From Bacillota bacterium (GTDB lineage Bacteria > Bacillota > Clostridia > Peptostreptococcales > Anaerovoracaceae): DNA of 47,539 nucleotides. The notes below the pieces were generated by a model. It worked only from the letters and a program-made list of their open reading frames with translations. It was not told where the DNA came from and ran no database searches. Below are positions 17,234 through 25,792 of the stretch, one piece after another. Within the stretch, counting starts at the first letter, position 1; each line of letters begins with the position of its first letter. Location: positions 1-47,539 of the forward strand of contig JAETTD010000019.1 of the NCBI GenBank assembly GCA_021769295.1, read 5' to 3'. Position numbers and translations under genes: made by a program.

Positions 17234-18286
17234 ATGATTAAGGTAGACATTTTTTCGGGATTTTTGGGAGCAGGAAAAACGACTCTCATTAAAAAACTTG
17301 TAGAAGAAGCTTATAAAGGCGAAAAAATCGTACTCATCGAAAATGAGTTCGGAGAAATCGGTATAGATGGGGGATTTTTAAAAGACGCAGGCATTGAAAT
17401 CAATGAAATGAATTCCGGCTGTATTTGCTGCAGCCTGGTAGGTGATTTCGGAAAGGCTTTGAGACAGGTAGTAGAACAGTTTGAACCTGAAAGAATCCTT
17501 ATTGAACCTTCGGGAGTCGGCAAATTAAGCGATATAATAGAAGCGGTTAGAAACCTTAATATACCCGATGTGAGCCTCAATGGATTTACTACCGTGGCAG
17601 ATGCAAAGAAAGCAAAACTGTATATGAAAAACTTCGGCGAGTTCTTTAATAATCAGATAGAACATGCGAGCTCAATAATTTTAAGCCATACTCAGAATAT
17701 GGCGGAAGACAAGCTGACTTCGGTGGTTGAAATGATTAAGGAGCATAATCCGCACGCGGTTGTGATTACTACGGACTGGGATAAGCTGTCAGGCAAACAG
17801 ATTTTGAATGCCATGGAGAGAAAGGATACCATAGAAGAGGCTCTTCATCATCTTGAAGAGGAACATCATCACGATCATGATCACGAGCATGAACACGAGC
17901 ATCATCACGACCATGAACACGACCATGAACACGAGCATCATCACGAGCACGACCACGATGAACATTGCTGCTGCGGACATGACCACGGACATGAAGGGCA
18001 TCATCATGCAGATGAAATCTTTGACAGCATAGGAGTGGAAACCACAAAGAAATTTACCGAAGAAAGCATCAGAAGTGCATTGGAAGCATTGGAAGACGAA
18101 CATACTTACGGATTTGTCCTCAGAGCGAAAGGCATCGTCGAAGGTGAAAACGGCAAATGGCTTCACTTTGATTATGTTCCGGGAGAGCCCGACGTAAGAG
18201 AAGGAGCTGCCGAAGTAACAGGAAGATTATGCATAATCGGAACAGAAGTAAAAGAAGACAAAATACGGGAGCTTTTCGGAATATAA
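17234..18286 (+). CDS. G3E-family (CobW-type) GTPase with CxCC motif and histidine-rich segment
   Basis: A 350-residue metallochaperone-type GTPase. The Walker A motif is GFLGAGKTT (residues 9-17). The metal-binding CxCC is at 63-66 (SGCICC), and the G3E glutamate patch is in IENEFGEIGIDG. Residues ~212-258 are an exceptional run of His, Asp and Glu, broken by CCCGHDHGHEGHHH. A CobW C-terminal domain follows (TYGFVLRAKGIVEGENGKWLHFDY). Relatives insert or move Zn, Ni or Co. The histidine tract suggests metal storage or sensing, but the metal cannot be told. No Zur box was recognised upstream. The next gene is a second GTPase, 21 bp later. Confidence 0.93.
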   Translation: MIKVDIFSGFLGAGKTTLIKKLVEEAYKGEKIVLIENEFGEIGIDGGFLKDAGIEINEMNSGCICCSLVGDFGKALRQVVEQFEPERILIEPSGVGKLSDIIEAVRNLNIPDVSLNGFTTVADAKKAKLYMKNFGEFFNNQIEHASSIILSHTQNMAEDKLTSVVEMIKEHNPHAVVITTDWDKLSGKQILNAMERKDTIEEALHHLEEEHHHDHDHEHEHEHHHDHEHDHEHEHHHEHDHDEHCCCGHDHGHEGHHHADEIFDSIGVETTKKFTEESIRSALEALEDEHTYGFVLRAKGIVEGENGKWLHFDYVPGEPDVREGAAEVTGRLCIIGTEVKEDKIRELFGI

Positions 18287-18307
18287 TTACAAAAGAGGAA
18301 TATACAA

Positions 18308-19255
18308 ATGATAAAAAAAGAAATACCTGTTTACCTTTTTACGGGATTTTTGGATGCAGGCAAGACCACTTTCATACAGGAAACTTTGGAAGATCCCCAG
18401 TTTAACGGCGGGGAAAGAACCTTGGTACTGCTCTGTGAAGAAGGCGAAACAGAGCTTGCACCTATCAGATTCGCCTCATCCAACGTTAAGATAGTAACGG
18501 CCTGCGACGAAGAAATCACGTCGGAGTATCTCAAAAAACTGGAAAGAGATATAGACTTTGAAAGAGTAGTGATAGAGTATAACGGCATGTGGCTTTTGGA
18601 TAATCTGTACGGAGCCCTTCCGGGAAATTGGGTGGTGTACCAGGAAATGGCCTTTGCAGACGCAAGAACTTTCCTGACATATAACAACAATATGCGAAAT
18701 CTTACCGTAGACAAGATGAAATCTCCGGAAGCCATAATATTCAAGCACTTTGACAAATCCATGGATAAAATGGAATACCATAAGGTAGTAAGGGTGATAA
18801 ACCGCCGCTGTCAGATAATATATGAGTACGGAAAAGACGACATAGAGTTTGATAACATCGAAGATCCGCTTCCTTTTGACATAGAGGCAGAAGTTATAGA
18901 TATAAGCGACAAAAATTATGCCATATGGTATACCGATATGAACGAAGAAGAAGCAAAATACTACGGCAAGACCATAACCGTAAAAGGCAGAAGTCTTCTT
19001 GGCGGCGGGCTTGACGATGACGAATTTGTAATCGGAAGACATATCATGACCTGCTGTGTTGAAGACATCCAATTCGGAGGGCTTGTTGCAAAATATAAGG
19101 GGGCTCAAAGCCTCGAACACGGCGGCTGGGTAGTTATGACCGCCAAAATCGAAAAAGAATTCAACCACATGTACGGAAGCGAAGGCCCTGTATTTCATGT
19201 GATTTCTGTTGAAAAAACGGCAGCACCTCAAGAAGAAGTGGCTACTTTTTATTAA
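18308..19255 (+). CDS. Second P-loop G3E-like GTPase with DUF1980-like C-terminal domain
   Basis: A 315-residue protein with Walker A GFLDAGKTT (residues 13-21) and an N-terminal CobW-like fold. The CxCC motif of its neighbour is absent: the equivalent stretch reads VTACDEEITSEY. The C-terminal third (~residues 210-305, with FVIGRHIMTCCVEDIQFGG and a GGWV segment) resembles the DUF1980/TIGR03943 domain usually found in the YcgQ partner of a putative permease. A GTPase fused to that domain suggests a metal-transport role linked to the upstream GTPase, but no permease lies in this window. Domain assignment of the tail is from recognition only. Confidence 0.75.
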   Translation: MIKKEIPVYLFTGFLDAGKTTFIQETLEDPQFNGGERTLVLLCEEGETELAPIRFASSNVKIVTACDEEITSEYLKKLERDIDFERVVIEYNGMWLLDNLYGALPGNWVVYQEMAFADARTFLTYNNNMRNLTVDKMKSPEAIIFKHFDKSMDKMEYHKVVRVINRRCQIIYEYGKDDIEFDNIEDPLPFDIEAEVIDISDKNYAIWYTDMNEEEAKYYGKTITVKGRSLLGGGLDDDEFVIGRHIMTCCVEDIQFGGLVAKYKGAQSLEHGGWVVMTAKIEKEFNHMYGSEGPVFHVISVEKTAAPQEEVATFY

Positions 19256-19273
19256 AAACGGAGGGCGATTATT

Positions 19274-20719
19274 GTGAGAAGAACCAAAATAGTATGCACT
19301 CTCGGACCGGCATCCTCTGATGAAAAGACAATCAGAGCAATGCTTGAAAAGGGAATGAACGTGGCACGTCTGAACTTTTCTCACGGGACTCACGAGGGAC
19401 ACGGAGAGACCATCAGAAAATTCAGAAAAGTGAGAGATGAGCTGGGTATTGCGGCAGCAGTTCTGCTTGATACAAAGGGACCCGAAATAAGAACAGGCAA
19501 TTTTGTAAACGGTGAAGAAATGCTGAAAGAGGGACAGACCTTTACTCTGACGACGAAGAAGGTGGAGGGCACCTCAGCCATTGTGTCCGTAACCTATATG
19601 GATTTGCCGAAAGAAGTAAAAAAGGGCAATCTTGTACTCATAAACGACGGCAAAATAGTCATCAAAGTTGATGAGACGACCGATACGGATGTCATAGGAA
19701 CCGTAATCCACGGAGGAAAAATCAGCAACCATAAGGGAATCAATCTTCCCAATGTTAAACTGAATATGGAATACATAAGTCCGCAAGACAGAGCCGATAT
19801 ACTTTTCGGAATAGAAAAGGACGTGGACTATGTTGCAGCATCCTTTGTAAGAAGCGCAGGAGATGTTCTGGCAGTAAGGAAACTGCTTGAGGACAACGGA
19901 GGCAGCGAAATAAAGATAATCGCCAAGATAGAAAGCACTCAGGGAATAGAAAATTTTGAAGAAATACTTGACGCTGCTGACGGAATTATGGTAGCGAGAG
20001 GCGACATGGGAGTGGAAGTGGCTTATGAAAAGCTGCCGGGCATACAAAAGAGATTTATAAGGAGATGCGTTCAATCCGGCAAGATTGTAATTACGGCAAC
20101 TCAGATGCTCGAATCCATGACCGCAAGCCCGCTTCCGACAAGGGCAGAGATTACGGACGTTGCCAATGCCGTATTTGACGGCACCACGGCCGTAATGCTG
20201 TCGGGAGAGACGGCAGCAGGCAAATACCCTGTGGAAGCAGTGGAAACCATGGCAAAGATTGCGGAACAGGCAGAAAAAGACCAGCCAAAGGTTCCGTCAA
20301 GAAATATGATATGGCATGAGATGGACTCTCTCGATGTAACCAATGCGGTGGGACATGCGGCATGCACTCTGGCCAAGGATATAAATGCGGCAGCGATTAT
20401 GGCCATTACAAAGACGGGATATACGGCAAGAAGGATGTCCAAGTTCAGACCGGATATAATGATTGTAGGGGCTACTCCTTACGAGAAGACATATCATCAG
20501 CTTTCCCTGATATGGGGAGTAAACCCTATAATGGCTGACTACAGATATGAGATAGAAGAGCTGTTCATGCACTGCGCAAGCAAAGCAGTAGAAGCCGGCC
20601 TTGTAAAAGAAAAGGACGTCATAGTAATAAGCGCAGGGGTACCCGTGGATGTTCCGGGAAACACCAATATTATAAGAGTGCTTGAAGCATCTTTTTCGCC
20701 ACCCCGACATTCATTATAG
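19274..20719 (+). CDS. pyk: Pyruvate kinase
   Basis: Last enzyme of glycolysis: phosphoenolpyruvate plus ADP to pyruvate plus ATP. At 481 residues it has the A/B/C core and lacks the extra PEP-utiliser domain seen in the Bacillus enzyme. Motifs are RRTKIVCTLGPAS at the N terminus, MNVARLNFSHG, LLDTKGPEIRTG, the active-site IIAKIESTQGIENFEEI and MVARGDMGVE, and ATQMLESM. It starts with GTG after GGAGGGCG. It ends in a terminator shared with convergent spoVG. Pyruvate made here would feed the oxidoreductase operon upstream. Confidence 0.97.
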   Translation: MRRTKIVCTLGPASSDEKTIRAMLEKGMNVARLNFSHGTHEGHGETIRKFRKVRDELGIAAAVLLDTKGPEIRTGNFVNGEEMLKEGQTFTLTTKKVEGTSAIVSVTYMDLPKEVKKGNLVLINDGKIVIKVDETTDTDVIGTVIHGGKISNHKGINLPNVKLNMEYISPQDRADILFGIEKDVDYVAASFVRSAGDVLAVRKLLEDNGGSEIKIIAKIESTQGIENFEEILDAADGIMVARGDMGVEVAYEKLPGIQKRFIRRCVQSGKIVITATQMLESMTASPLPTRAEITDVANAVFDGTTAVMLSGETAAGKYPVEAVETMAKIAEQAEKDQPKVPSRNMIWHEMDSLDVTNAVGHAACTLAKDINAAAIMAITKTGYTARRMSKFRPDIMIVGATPYEKTYHQLSLIWGVNPIMADYRYEIEELFMHCASKAVEAGLVKEKDVIVISAGVPVDVPGNTNIIRVLEASFSPPRHSL

Positions 20720-20731
20720 AGCCATAAAAAA

Positions 20732-20759
20732 ACGGAAGCGATAGGCTTCCGTTTTTTTT
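20732..20759. terminator. Bidirectional terminator between pyk and spoVG
   Basis: ACGGAAGC (20732-20739) and GCTTCCGT (20745-20752) form the stem. A run on the left and T run on the right serve both strands. Confidence 0.88.
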
Positions 20760-21042
20760 ATGCTTCTGTCACAACTTCTTCTTTTTCAAGGAGAAGTTTA
20801 TCATATTCAGCAAAAATTGCATCTTTGATCTTGTTGCGGGTTTCAGAAAGTATCGGATGTGCAATGTCTTTAAACTCTCCCTCACTCATCTTTCTGCTCG
20901 GCATTGCGATAAACAGACCGTTCTGACCGTCGATAATCTTGATATCGTGCACAACGAATTCATTATCGAAAGTAATTGAAACGATTGCTTTCATCTTGCC
21001 TTCGTCAGAAACCTTTCTGATCCTTACGTCGGTAATATTCAT
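20758..21042 (-). CDS. spoVG: SpoVG family regulator
   Basis: A 94-residue nucleic-acid-binding regulator, known in Bacillus for sporulation septation and in other Firmicutes for pleiotropic RNA or DNA binding. The core matches closely: [38 protein letters not shown], with [13 protein letters not shown]-type and DIAHPI segments. The ATG at 21042 is preferred: GGAAGG lies eight bases upstream, while an in-frame GTG at 21051 overlaps that site. Its promoter is at 21084-21112. In Bacillus spoVG lies between purR and glmU; here it is beside purR but with its own promoter and terminator. Confidence 0.95.
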   Translation of the reverse strand: MNITDVRIRKVSDEGKMKAIVSITFDNEFVVHDIKIIDGQNGLFIAMPSRKMSEGEFKDIAHPILSETRNKIKDAIFAEYDKLLLEKEEVVTEA

Positions 21043-21083
21043 TTTTTTCACCTTCCTTACACGGACACTTTTATGACACTTTC

Positions 21084-21112
21084 AGTATAACCCGAAAGGA
21101 GGGGTTTTGCAA
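21084..21112 (-). promoter_or_regulatory. Promoter of spoVG
   Basis: On the minus strand, TTGCAA (21107-21112) and TATACT (21084-21089) are separated by 17 bp, 42 bp before the start codon. Confidence 0.65.
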
Positions 21113-21120
21113 TAAATTTT

Positions 21121-21930
21121 TCAAAATATGTCGTTATTTGGAAGAACGGTGATTTTTTTGTTTTCCTCATCTATTTCACCAAGGAATACCAAAGCCGTAT
21201 AATTGTCTATCTTTTTCTTCTTAGGTTCGAGGCCTGAAATGGCCACGCCGACGCCTACCACCGTGCCGTTAAATTCGCCTATTATTTCGCTTATTCCGCT
21301 TATACTGCCGCCGCCGCGCATAAAGTCATCTATTACGAGGACTTTGGATTCAGGTTCTATGGCACGCTTGGACATGGACATTCTCTGAATTCTGTCATAA
21401 GAACCGGAAAAATAGTTAATACTTACAGTAGAACCTTCGGAAACCTTGGCTTCTCTCCTTATGATGACGAGAGGTAAATTGAGAAGATGGGCAACATTTG
21501 TCGCAAGAGGTATGCCTTTTGTTTCAACGGTTGCAACGTAGTCCGCACCGCAGTCTTTAAATTTTCTTACAAATACGGCAGCGATTCTTCTGATAAAATC
21601 AGGGTCAAAAAATATGTCGGACGTATACAGAAAATTTCCGCCAAGCATCCTTGACGGGTCGGATAATTTGCAGCAGAATTCACTTTGAAGTTGTGAAAGC
21701 TGTTCATCTGAAATGTAGGGAACAAATTTTACTCCGCCCTTTGCTCCCACTCCGGTTTCGAGCCTGCCTGTATCCGTAAATTCAAGAGCGGCATTGCATG
21801 CTCTTATATCCTCGCTGATGCTGGATTTGGCAGCGCCAAACATATCGCAAAAATACTGAAGACTGTAAGTTTTATTTGGAGACTGAGTTAAAATTTGAAT
21901 CATGGCTCCTACTCTTTCCGTGCGCTTCAT
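21121..21930 (-). CDS. purR: Pur operon repressor PurR (Bacillus type)
   Basis: A 269-residue repressor of purine genes. An N-terminal winged helix (residues ~1-75, RTERVGAMIQILTQSPNKTYSL) is followed by a phosphoribosyltransferase-like domain. The PRPP-binding loop is VLVIDDFMRGGGS (~residues 203-215), with the pyrophosphate loop in VETKGIPLA. The domain senses PRPP and does not catalyse transfer. GGAGGAAAAG precedes the ATG. It diverges from murC, and its promoter overlaps the intergenic space with murC. No PurBox pair was identified. Confidence 0.95.
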   Translation of the reverse strand: MKRTERVGAMIQILTQSPNKTYSLQYFCDMFGAAKSSISEDIRACNAALEFTDTGRLETGVGAKGGVKFVPYISDEQLSQLQSEFCCKLSDPSRMLGGNFLYTSDIFFDPDFIRRIAAVFVRKFKDCGADYVATVETKGIPLATNVAHLLNLPLVIIRREAKVSEGSTVSINYFSGSYDRIQRMSMSKRAIEPESKVLVIDDFMRGGGSISGISEIIGEFNGTVVGVGVAISGLEPKKKKIDNYTALVFLGEIDEENKKITVLPNNDIF

Positions 21931-21957
21931 CTTTTCCTCCTTGGTTTTTATGGTACT

Positions 21958-21986
21958 ATCTTATTTCTTTTTGTTTTTTTTGTCAA
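21958..21986 (-). promoter_or_regulatory. Promoter of purR
   Basis: On the minus strand TTGACA (21981-21986) and TAAGAT (21958-21963) have a 17-bp, almost pure A spacer. Confidence 0.75.
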
Positions 21987-22012
21987 ATATATAAACATTT
22001 TCAGGCGGAATG

Positions 22013-22021
22013 TGCTATAAT
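22013..22021 (+). promoter_or_regulatory. Extended -10 promoter of murC
   Basis: TGCTATAAT (22013-22021) is an extended -10 element. No good -35 is present at the expected distance. Confidence 0.55.
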
Positions 22022-22064
22022 ATCATAGACCGTCACGGTATTAAACTTGGAGGCAAATAACGGT

Positions 22065-23441
22065 ATGATTGATTTATCACACTATAAAAACATACACTGT
22101 ATAGGAATAGGCGGAATAGGACTTTCGGCTATTGCAGAGATTCTTTTATCCAGGGGCTGCAATGTTACAGGCTCAGATATGAAAGAATCGGAGATAACAA
22201 CAAATCTTGCGGCAAAAGGCGCAAGGATTTTTATAGGCCATAGAGCAGAAAATGTAGACAATGCGGATTTAATCGTATACTCCGCCGCAGTAGGCAGGGA
22301 CAATCCGGAACTTACGCAGGCAGAAGCAATGGGAATACCTGCAGTTACAAGAGCAGAGATGCTCGGTGCGTTGATGGATGAATACGAAAACAGCATTGCG
22401 ATTTCCGGCACTCACGGAAAAACTACAACGACCTCTATGGTTTCTTTGATTTTGGATAAGGCAAAATTGGAGCCTACTATTCTTGTGGGAGGCAATCTTG
22501 CAGAAATAGGCGGCAATGTAAAAGTCGGCCACAGCAGATATTTTGTGACCGAAGCGTGCGAGTATATGGACAGCTTTTTGAACCTGAAGCCTAAAATCGA
22601 AATTATACTCAACATAGATTCGGATCACTTGGATTATTTTAAGGATATAGACCATATCGTCAGCTCTTTCGACAGATTTGCCAAGCTGGTGCCCGCAGGA
22701 GGTCTTATAGTGGCCTACGAAGCCAATCCTTTTGTAAATCAGGTGATAAAGAACCTTGACAATGTAGTGACCTTCGGCCTGAACGAAAACTGCAGTTACT
22801 ATGCCGACGACGTGACATTCAACGAAAGCGGAATGCCTGCTTTCAATGTAAAAAAAGAAGGAGCGTTGCTGGGCCGCATACAGCTTTCGGTACCGGGAGA
22901 ACACAATATCCTCAATGCCATGGCTGCTTTCGCATGCTGTCACAGTCTCGGTGTGGACAGCGATGTTATACAGAAAACTCTTCAGGAATATCACGGCACT
23001 CAAAGACGCTTCGATATGGTCGGCACTACCGGGACAGGAATCAAAATAGTAGACGACTATGCTCACCACCCTACTGAAATAAAAGCGACTCTGTCTGCCT
23101 GCCAGAACGTGCCGCACAATAAACTCTGGTGCCTGTTCCAGCCCCACACCTATACGAGAACCATAGCGCTTTTCGACGAATTTGCGGAGGCATTTGAAAA
23201 GGCTGATGAACTCATCTTAGCAGAAATATATGCGGCAAGAGAGAAAAATATTTATAAAATTTCTTCAAAACAGCTTGTCGAAAAGATAAAAGAGAGACAT
23301 CCTCAAAAGAAGGTAATGTTCATGGAAAACTTTGAGAAAATTGCCGACTATGTGATTGAGAATGCCGAGCCGGGAGATTTGGTTCTGACCATGGGCGCAG
23401 GCGACATATATAAAGTTGGAGAAATGATTTTGGAAAAATAG
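22065..23441 (+). CDS. murC: UDP-N-acetylmuramate--L-alanine ligase MurC
   Basis: This enzyme adds L-alanine to UDP-MurNAc in peptidoglycan synthesis, in the cytosol. The 458-residue protein has the UDP-binding IGIGGIGLSAIAEILLSRGCNVTGSD (~residues 12-37), the ATP-binding SGTHGKTTTTSM (~residues 112-123), the central NIDSDHLDYF and a C-terminal ligase domain (IVDDYAHHPTEIKATL). The ATG at 22065 is used because GGAGG lies 11 bases upstream; an in-frame TTG at 22047 overlaps that site. It heads a likely operon with the GlmU-like gene, prs, pth and mfd, joined by short gaps. murC at this position is not the Bacillus order. Confidence 0.96.
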   Translation: MIDLSHYKNIHCIGIGGIGLSAIAEILLSRGCNVTGSDMKESEITTNLAAKGARIFIGHRAENVDNADLIVYSAAVGRDNPELTQAEAMGIPAVTRAEMLGALMDEYENSIAISGTHGKTTTTSMVSLILDKAKLEPTILVGGNLAEIGGNVKVGHSRYFVTEACEYMDSFLNLKPKIEIILNIDSDHLDYFKDIDHIVSSFDRFAKLVPAGGLIVAYEANPFVNQVIKNLDNVVTFGLNENCSYYADDVTFNESGMPAFNVKKEGALLGRIQLSVPGEHNILNAMAAFACCHSLGVDSDVIQKTLQEYHGTQRRFDMVGTTGTGIKIVDDYAHHPTEIKATLSACQNVPHNKLWCLFQPHTYTRTIALFDEFAEAFEKADELILAEIYAAREKNIYKISSKQLVEKIKERHPQKKVMFMENFEKIADYVIENAEPGDLVLTMGAGDIYKVGEMILEK

Positions 23442-23463
23442 TATATCTTCAAAGGAGGAAACT

Positions 23464-24162
23464 GTGTTTTTAAAGGAATTGGAAGAAAAGAGAGCCATGA
23501 GATTGGTCACAATAGAAAAACACGTAAAAAACGGCGTGACTTTCGTTGACGAGTACACCGCATATGTGGACGATACGGTAAAGATAGGCGAGGGAACCGT
23601 CGTCGGACCCTGCGTAACTCTTCAGGGAGATACGGTTATAGGCAAGGACTGTTTTATAGGTCAGAATACGGTGATAACCGATTCCCAAATTGCAGACAGC
23701 GTTGAAATCAAAAGCTCCGTAATTACGGAGAGTTCTGTCGGCGAAGGTACCAAGGTGGGTCCTTTTGCATATCTGAGGCCCAACAGCCATGTGGGAAAGA
23801 AATGCAAGGTAGGCGATTTTGTGGAGATAAAAAATTCTACCATGGGTGACGGAGCAAAGGCTTCACATCTGACATATATAGGAGATTCCGATGTTGGATG
23901 CGACGTAAACTTAGGCTGCGGCGTGGTATTTGTAAATTATGATGGTACCAACAAATACCGCTCGGTAGTGGAAGATAATGCGTTTATAGGATGTAACAGC
24001 AACCTTGTGTCACCTGTAAGGGTCGGCAAAGGTGCATATATAGCGGCAGGCAGTACAGTGACTGAAGATGTGGAAGGAGATTCACTGTATATTGCCCGTG
24101 CAAGGGGAAACAAGAAATCAGGATGGGTTTCATCTAAAGGGATTTTGAAGAAAAAAAAGTAA
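23464..24162 (+). CDS. glmU: GlmU C-terminal domain only: glucosamine-1-phosphate N-acetyltransferase
   Basis: At 232 residues this is about half of a normal GlmU (~455). It begins in the linker arm (FLKELEEKRAMRLV) and continues through the left-handed beta-helix of hexapeptide repeats to the C terminus. Acetyltransferase residues are visible: the arginine in AYLRPNS, lysine in FVEIKNS, histidine in ASHLTYIGD and the NYDGTNK loop. The N-terminal uridylyltransferase (LAAGxGTRM) is wholly absent, and no remnant lies upstream because murC ends 22 bp before. GTG follows AAAGGAGG, so this is a designed start, not a broken gene. It sits exactly where full glmU lies in Bacillus (before prs). Confidence 0.88.
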   Translation: MFLKELEEKRAMRLVTIEKHVKNGVTFVDEYTAYVDDTVKIGEGTVVGPCVTLQGDTVIGKDCFIGQNTVITDSQIADSVEIKSSVITESSVGEGTKVGPFAYLRPNSHVGKKCKVGDFVEIKNSTMGDGAKASHLTYIGDSDVGCDVNLGCGVVFVNYDGTNKYRSVVEDNAFIGCNSNLVSPVRVGKGAYIAAGSTVTEDVEGDSLYIARARGNKKSGWVSSKGILKKKK

Positions 24163-24203
24163 CAGCTACTGTGAGATAATTTTAAGAAGGCGAGGTAAAA
24201 GAA

Positions 24204-25154
24204 TTGAAAAACGGAGTATTTGCTGACTACAAAATCTTTGCAGGTAATTCACACACTGCGCTGGCGGAAGAAATTGCCGGAATTATGGGAAAGCCACTGG
24301 GAAAGGCTACGGTTACGAAATTCAGCGACGGAGAGATTTCCGTAAATATCTGGGAGACCGTAAGAGGACTTGATGTTTATATCGTACAGTCTACCTGCAA
24401 CCCGGTTAACGACAACCTCATGGAACTGCTCATAATGATCGATGCGATGAAGAGAGCGTCAGCAGGAAGAATCAACGCTATAATTCCTTATTACGGATAT
24501 GCAAGGCAGGACAGAAAAGCTAAAGCAAGAGATCCTATCACAGCTAAACTGGTGGCTGATTTAATAATGGCAGCAGGAGCGGACAGGGTTCTTACCATGG
24601 ATTTGCATGCAAATCAGATTCAAGGTTACTTTAATATTCCGGTGGACCACCTTGTAGGAATGCCAATCCTCGCAAAATATTTCCAGGAAAGACATATGGA
24701 CGATTTGGTGGTTGTTTCGCCGGATCACGGCAGCGTTACCAGAGCGAGAAACCTTGCTCAGTATCTCAACTGCCCTATAGCCATAATAGATAAGAGAAGA
24801 CCTGAACCTAACAAGAGCGAAATAATGAATATCATCGGCAATATTGAAAATAAAAACTGCATTATCATCGATGATATGATAGACACGGCAGGCACCATAT
24901 GCAATGCTGCCAACGCTATAAAGGATTTGGGAGCCAAGACGGTTCGTGCGGCAGCTACCCACCCGGTACTGTCGGGACCTGCAATCGAAAGGCTGGAAAA
25001 TTCGGCAATAGAAGAACTGGTACTTCTCAATACCGTGCCTATGCCTGAAGAAAAGAAGCTTGAAAAGATGACCTTCTTATCGGTTGCTCCTCTGTTTGCG
25101 GAAGCAATGACAAGAGTATTTACAAACGGCTCCATAAGCGTACTTTTTGACTGA
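24204..25154 (+). CDS. prs: Ribose-phosphate pyrophosphokinase (PRPP synthase)
   Basis: This enzyme makes PRPP from ribose 5-phosphate and ATP for nucleotide, His and Trp synthesis. It has 316 residues. Key motifs are [12 protein letters not shown], the ATP loop region [26 protein letters not shown], the PRPP-binding [13 protein letters not shown] and the flexible loop KRRPEPN. The start is TTG, eight bases after AAGGCGAGGT; no better start exists downstream because the N-terminal family pattern ([17 protein letters not shown]) begins at residue 9. PRPP made here is also the ligand of the divergent purR product. Confidence 0.96.
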   Translation: MKNGVFADYKIFAGNSHTALAEEIAGIMGKPLGKATVTKFSDGEISVNIWETVRGLDVYIVQSTCNPVNDNLMELLIMIDAMKRASAGRINAIIPYYGYARQDRKAKARDPITAKLVADLIMAAGADRVLTMDLHANQIQGYFNIPVDHLVGMPILAKYFQERHMDDLVVVSPDHGSVTRARNLAQYLNCPIAIIDKRRPEPNKSEIMNIIGNIENKNCIIIDDMIDTAGTICNAANAIKDLGAKTVRAAATHPVLSGPAIERLENSAIEELVLLNTVPMPEEKKLEKMTFLSVAPLFAEAMTRVFTNGSISVLFD

Positions 25155-25195
25155 TAGGCAAAAGCAGATAATTCCACAAGAAAGGATTCAGGATT

Positions 25196-25792
25196 ATGTA
25201 CATAATAGTGGGTCTTGGAAACCCGGGGAAAAAATACGAGAACACTCGTCACAATATGGGCTTCTTGGCTGTGGATTTGCTGGCGGAAAAGTATGATATA
25301 AAAGTGAACAAATTAAAATTCAAAGCTTTGGTCGGCGAGGGAAGAATCGCCGGCCAAAGAGTTTTGCTTGTAAAGCCTCAGACCTATATGAACCTAAGCG
25401 GCGAATCCGTCAGAATGGCCCTTGAATATTACAAAGAAGATACTCAAAACCTCATCGTAATATATGACGATATAGACATTCCGACAGGAACAATGAGGAT
25501 AAGAAAAAAAGGAAGCGCAGGCACCCATAACGGCATGCGAAACATTTTGTATCATATACAGACGGAAGATTTCCCGAGAATCAGAGTGGGAATAGGCTCA
25601 GGCAAGAAAGAAAACCTCATCAGCTATGTGACCGGCGGAGTGAGCAAGGATGAAAAGACTCTGCTTGAAGAGTGCCTTGCAAAAGCGGCAGACGGAGCGG
25701 CCTGCATAGTTGAAAAAGGAATAGAAAGGGCGATGAACGAATACAATATAAAGCCCAAAAAAGAAGCAGCAAAGGAAGTAAGCGATGGTTAA
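25196..25792 (+). CDS. pth: Peptidyl-tRNA hydrolase
   Basis: This enzyme recycles peptidyl-tRNA released during translation. It has 198 residues, with the N-terminal VGLGNPGKKYENTRHNMGF containing the catalytic histidine (~residue 19), then KPQTYMNLSGESV, YDDIDIPTG and GTHNGMRNI. It overlaps mfd by eight bases. In Bacillus a small fin gene lies between pth and mfd; it is absent here. The lysine-rich C terminus (KPKKEAAKEVSDG) is a variable extension. Confidence 0.96.
   Translation: MYIIVGLGNPGKKYENTRHNMGFLAVDLLAEKYDIKVNKLKFKALVGEGRIAGQRVLLVKPQTYMNLSGESVRMALEYYKEDTQNLIVIYDDIDIPTGTMRIRKKGSAGTHNGMRNILYHIQTEDFPRIRVGIGSGKKENLISYVTGGVSKDEKTLLEECLAKAADGAACIVEKGIERAMNEYNIKPKKEAAKEVSDG

Noticed and set aside
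22269-23147. Long minus-strand open frame (292 codons) opposite murC
   Set aside because: murC is certain on the plus strand. The translated minus frame is Cys/His/Tyr-rich without a known pattern. Similar antisense frames at 18476-19402, 27120-27962 and 36670-37365 were rejected for the same reason.
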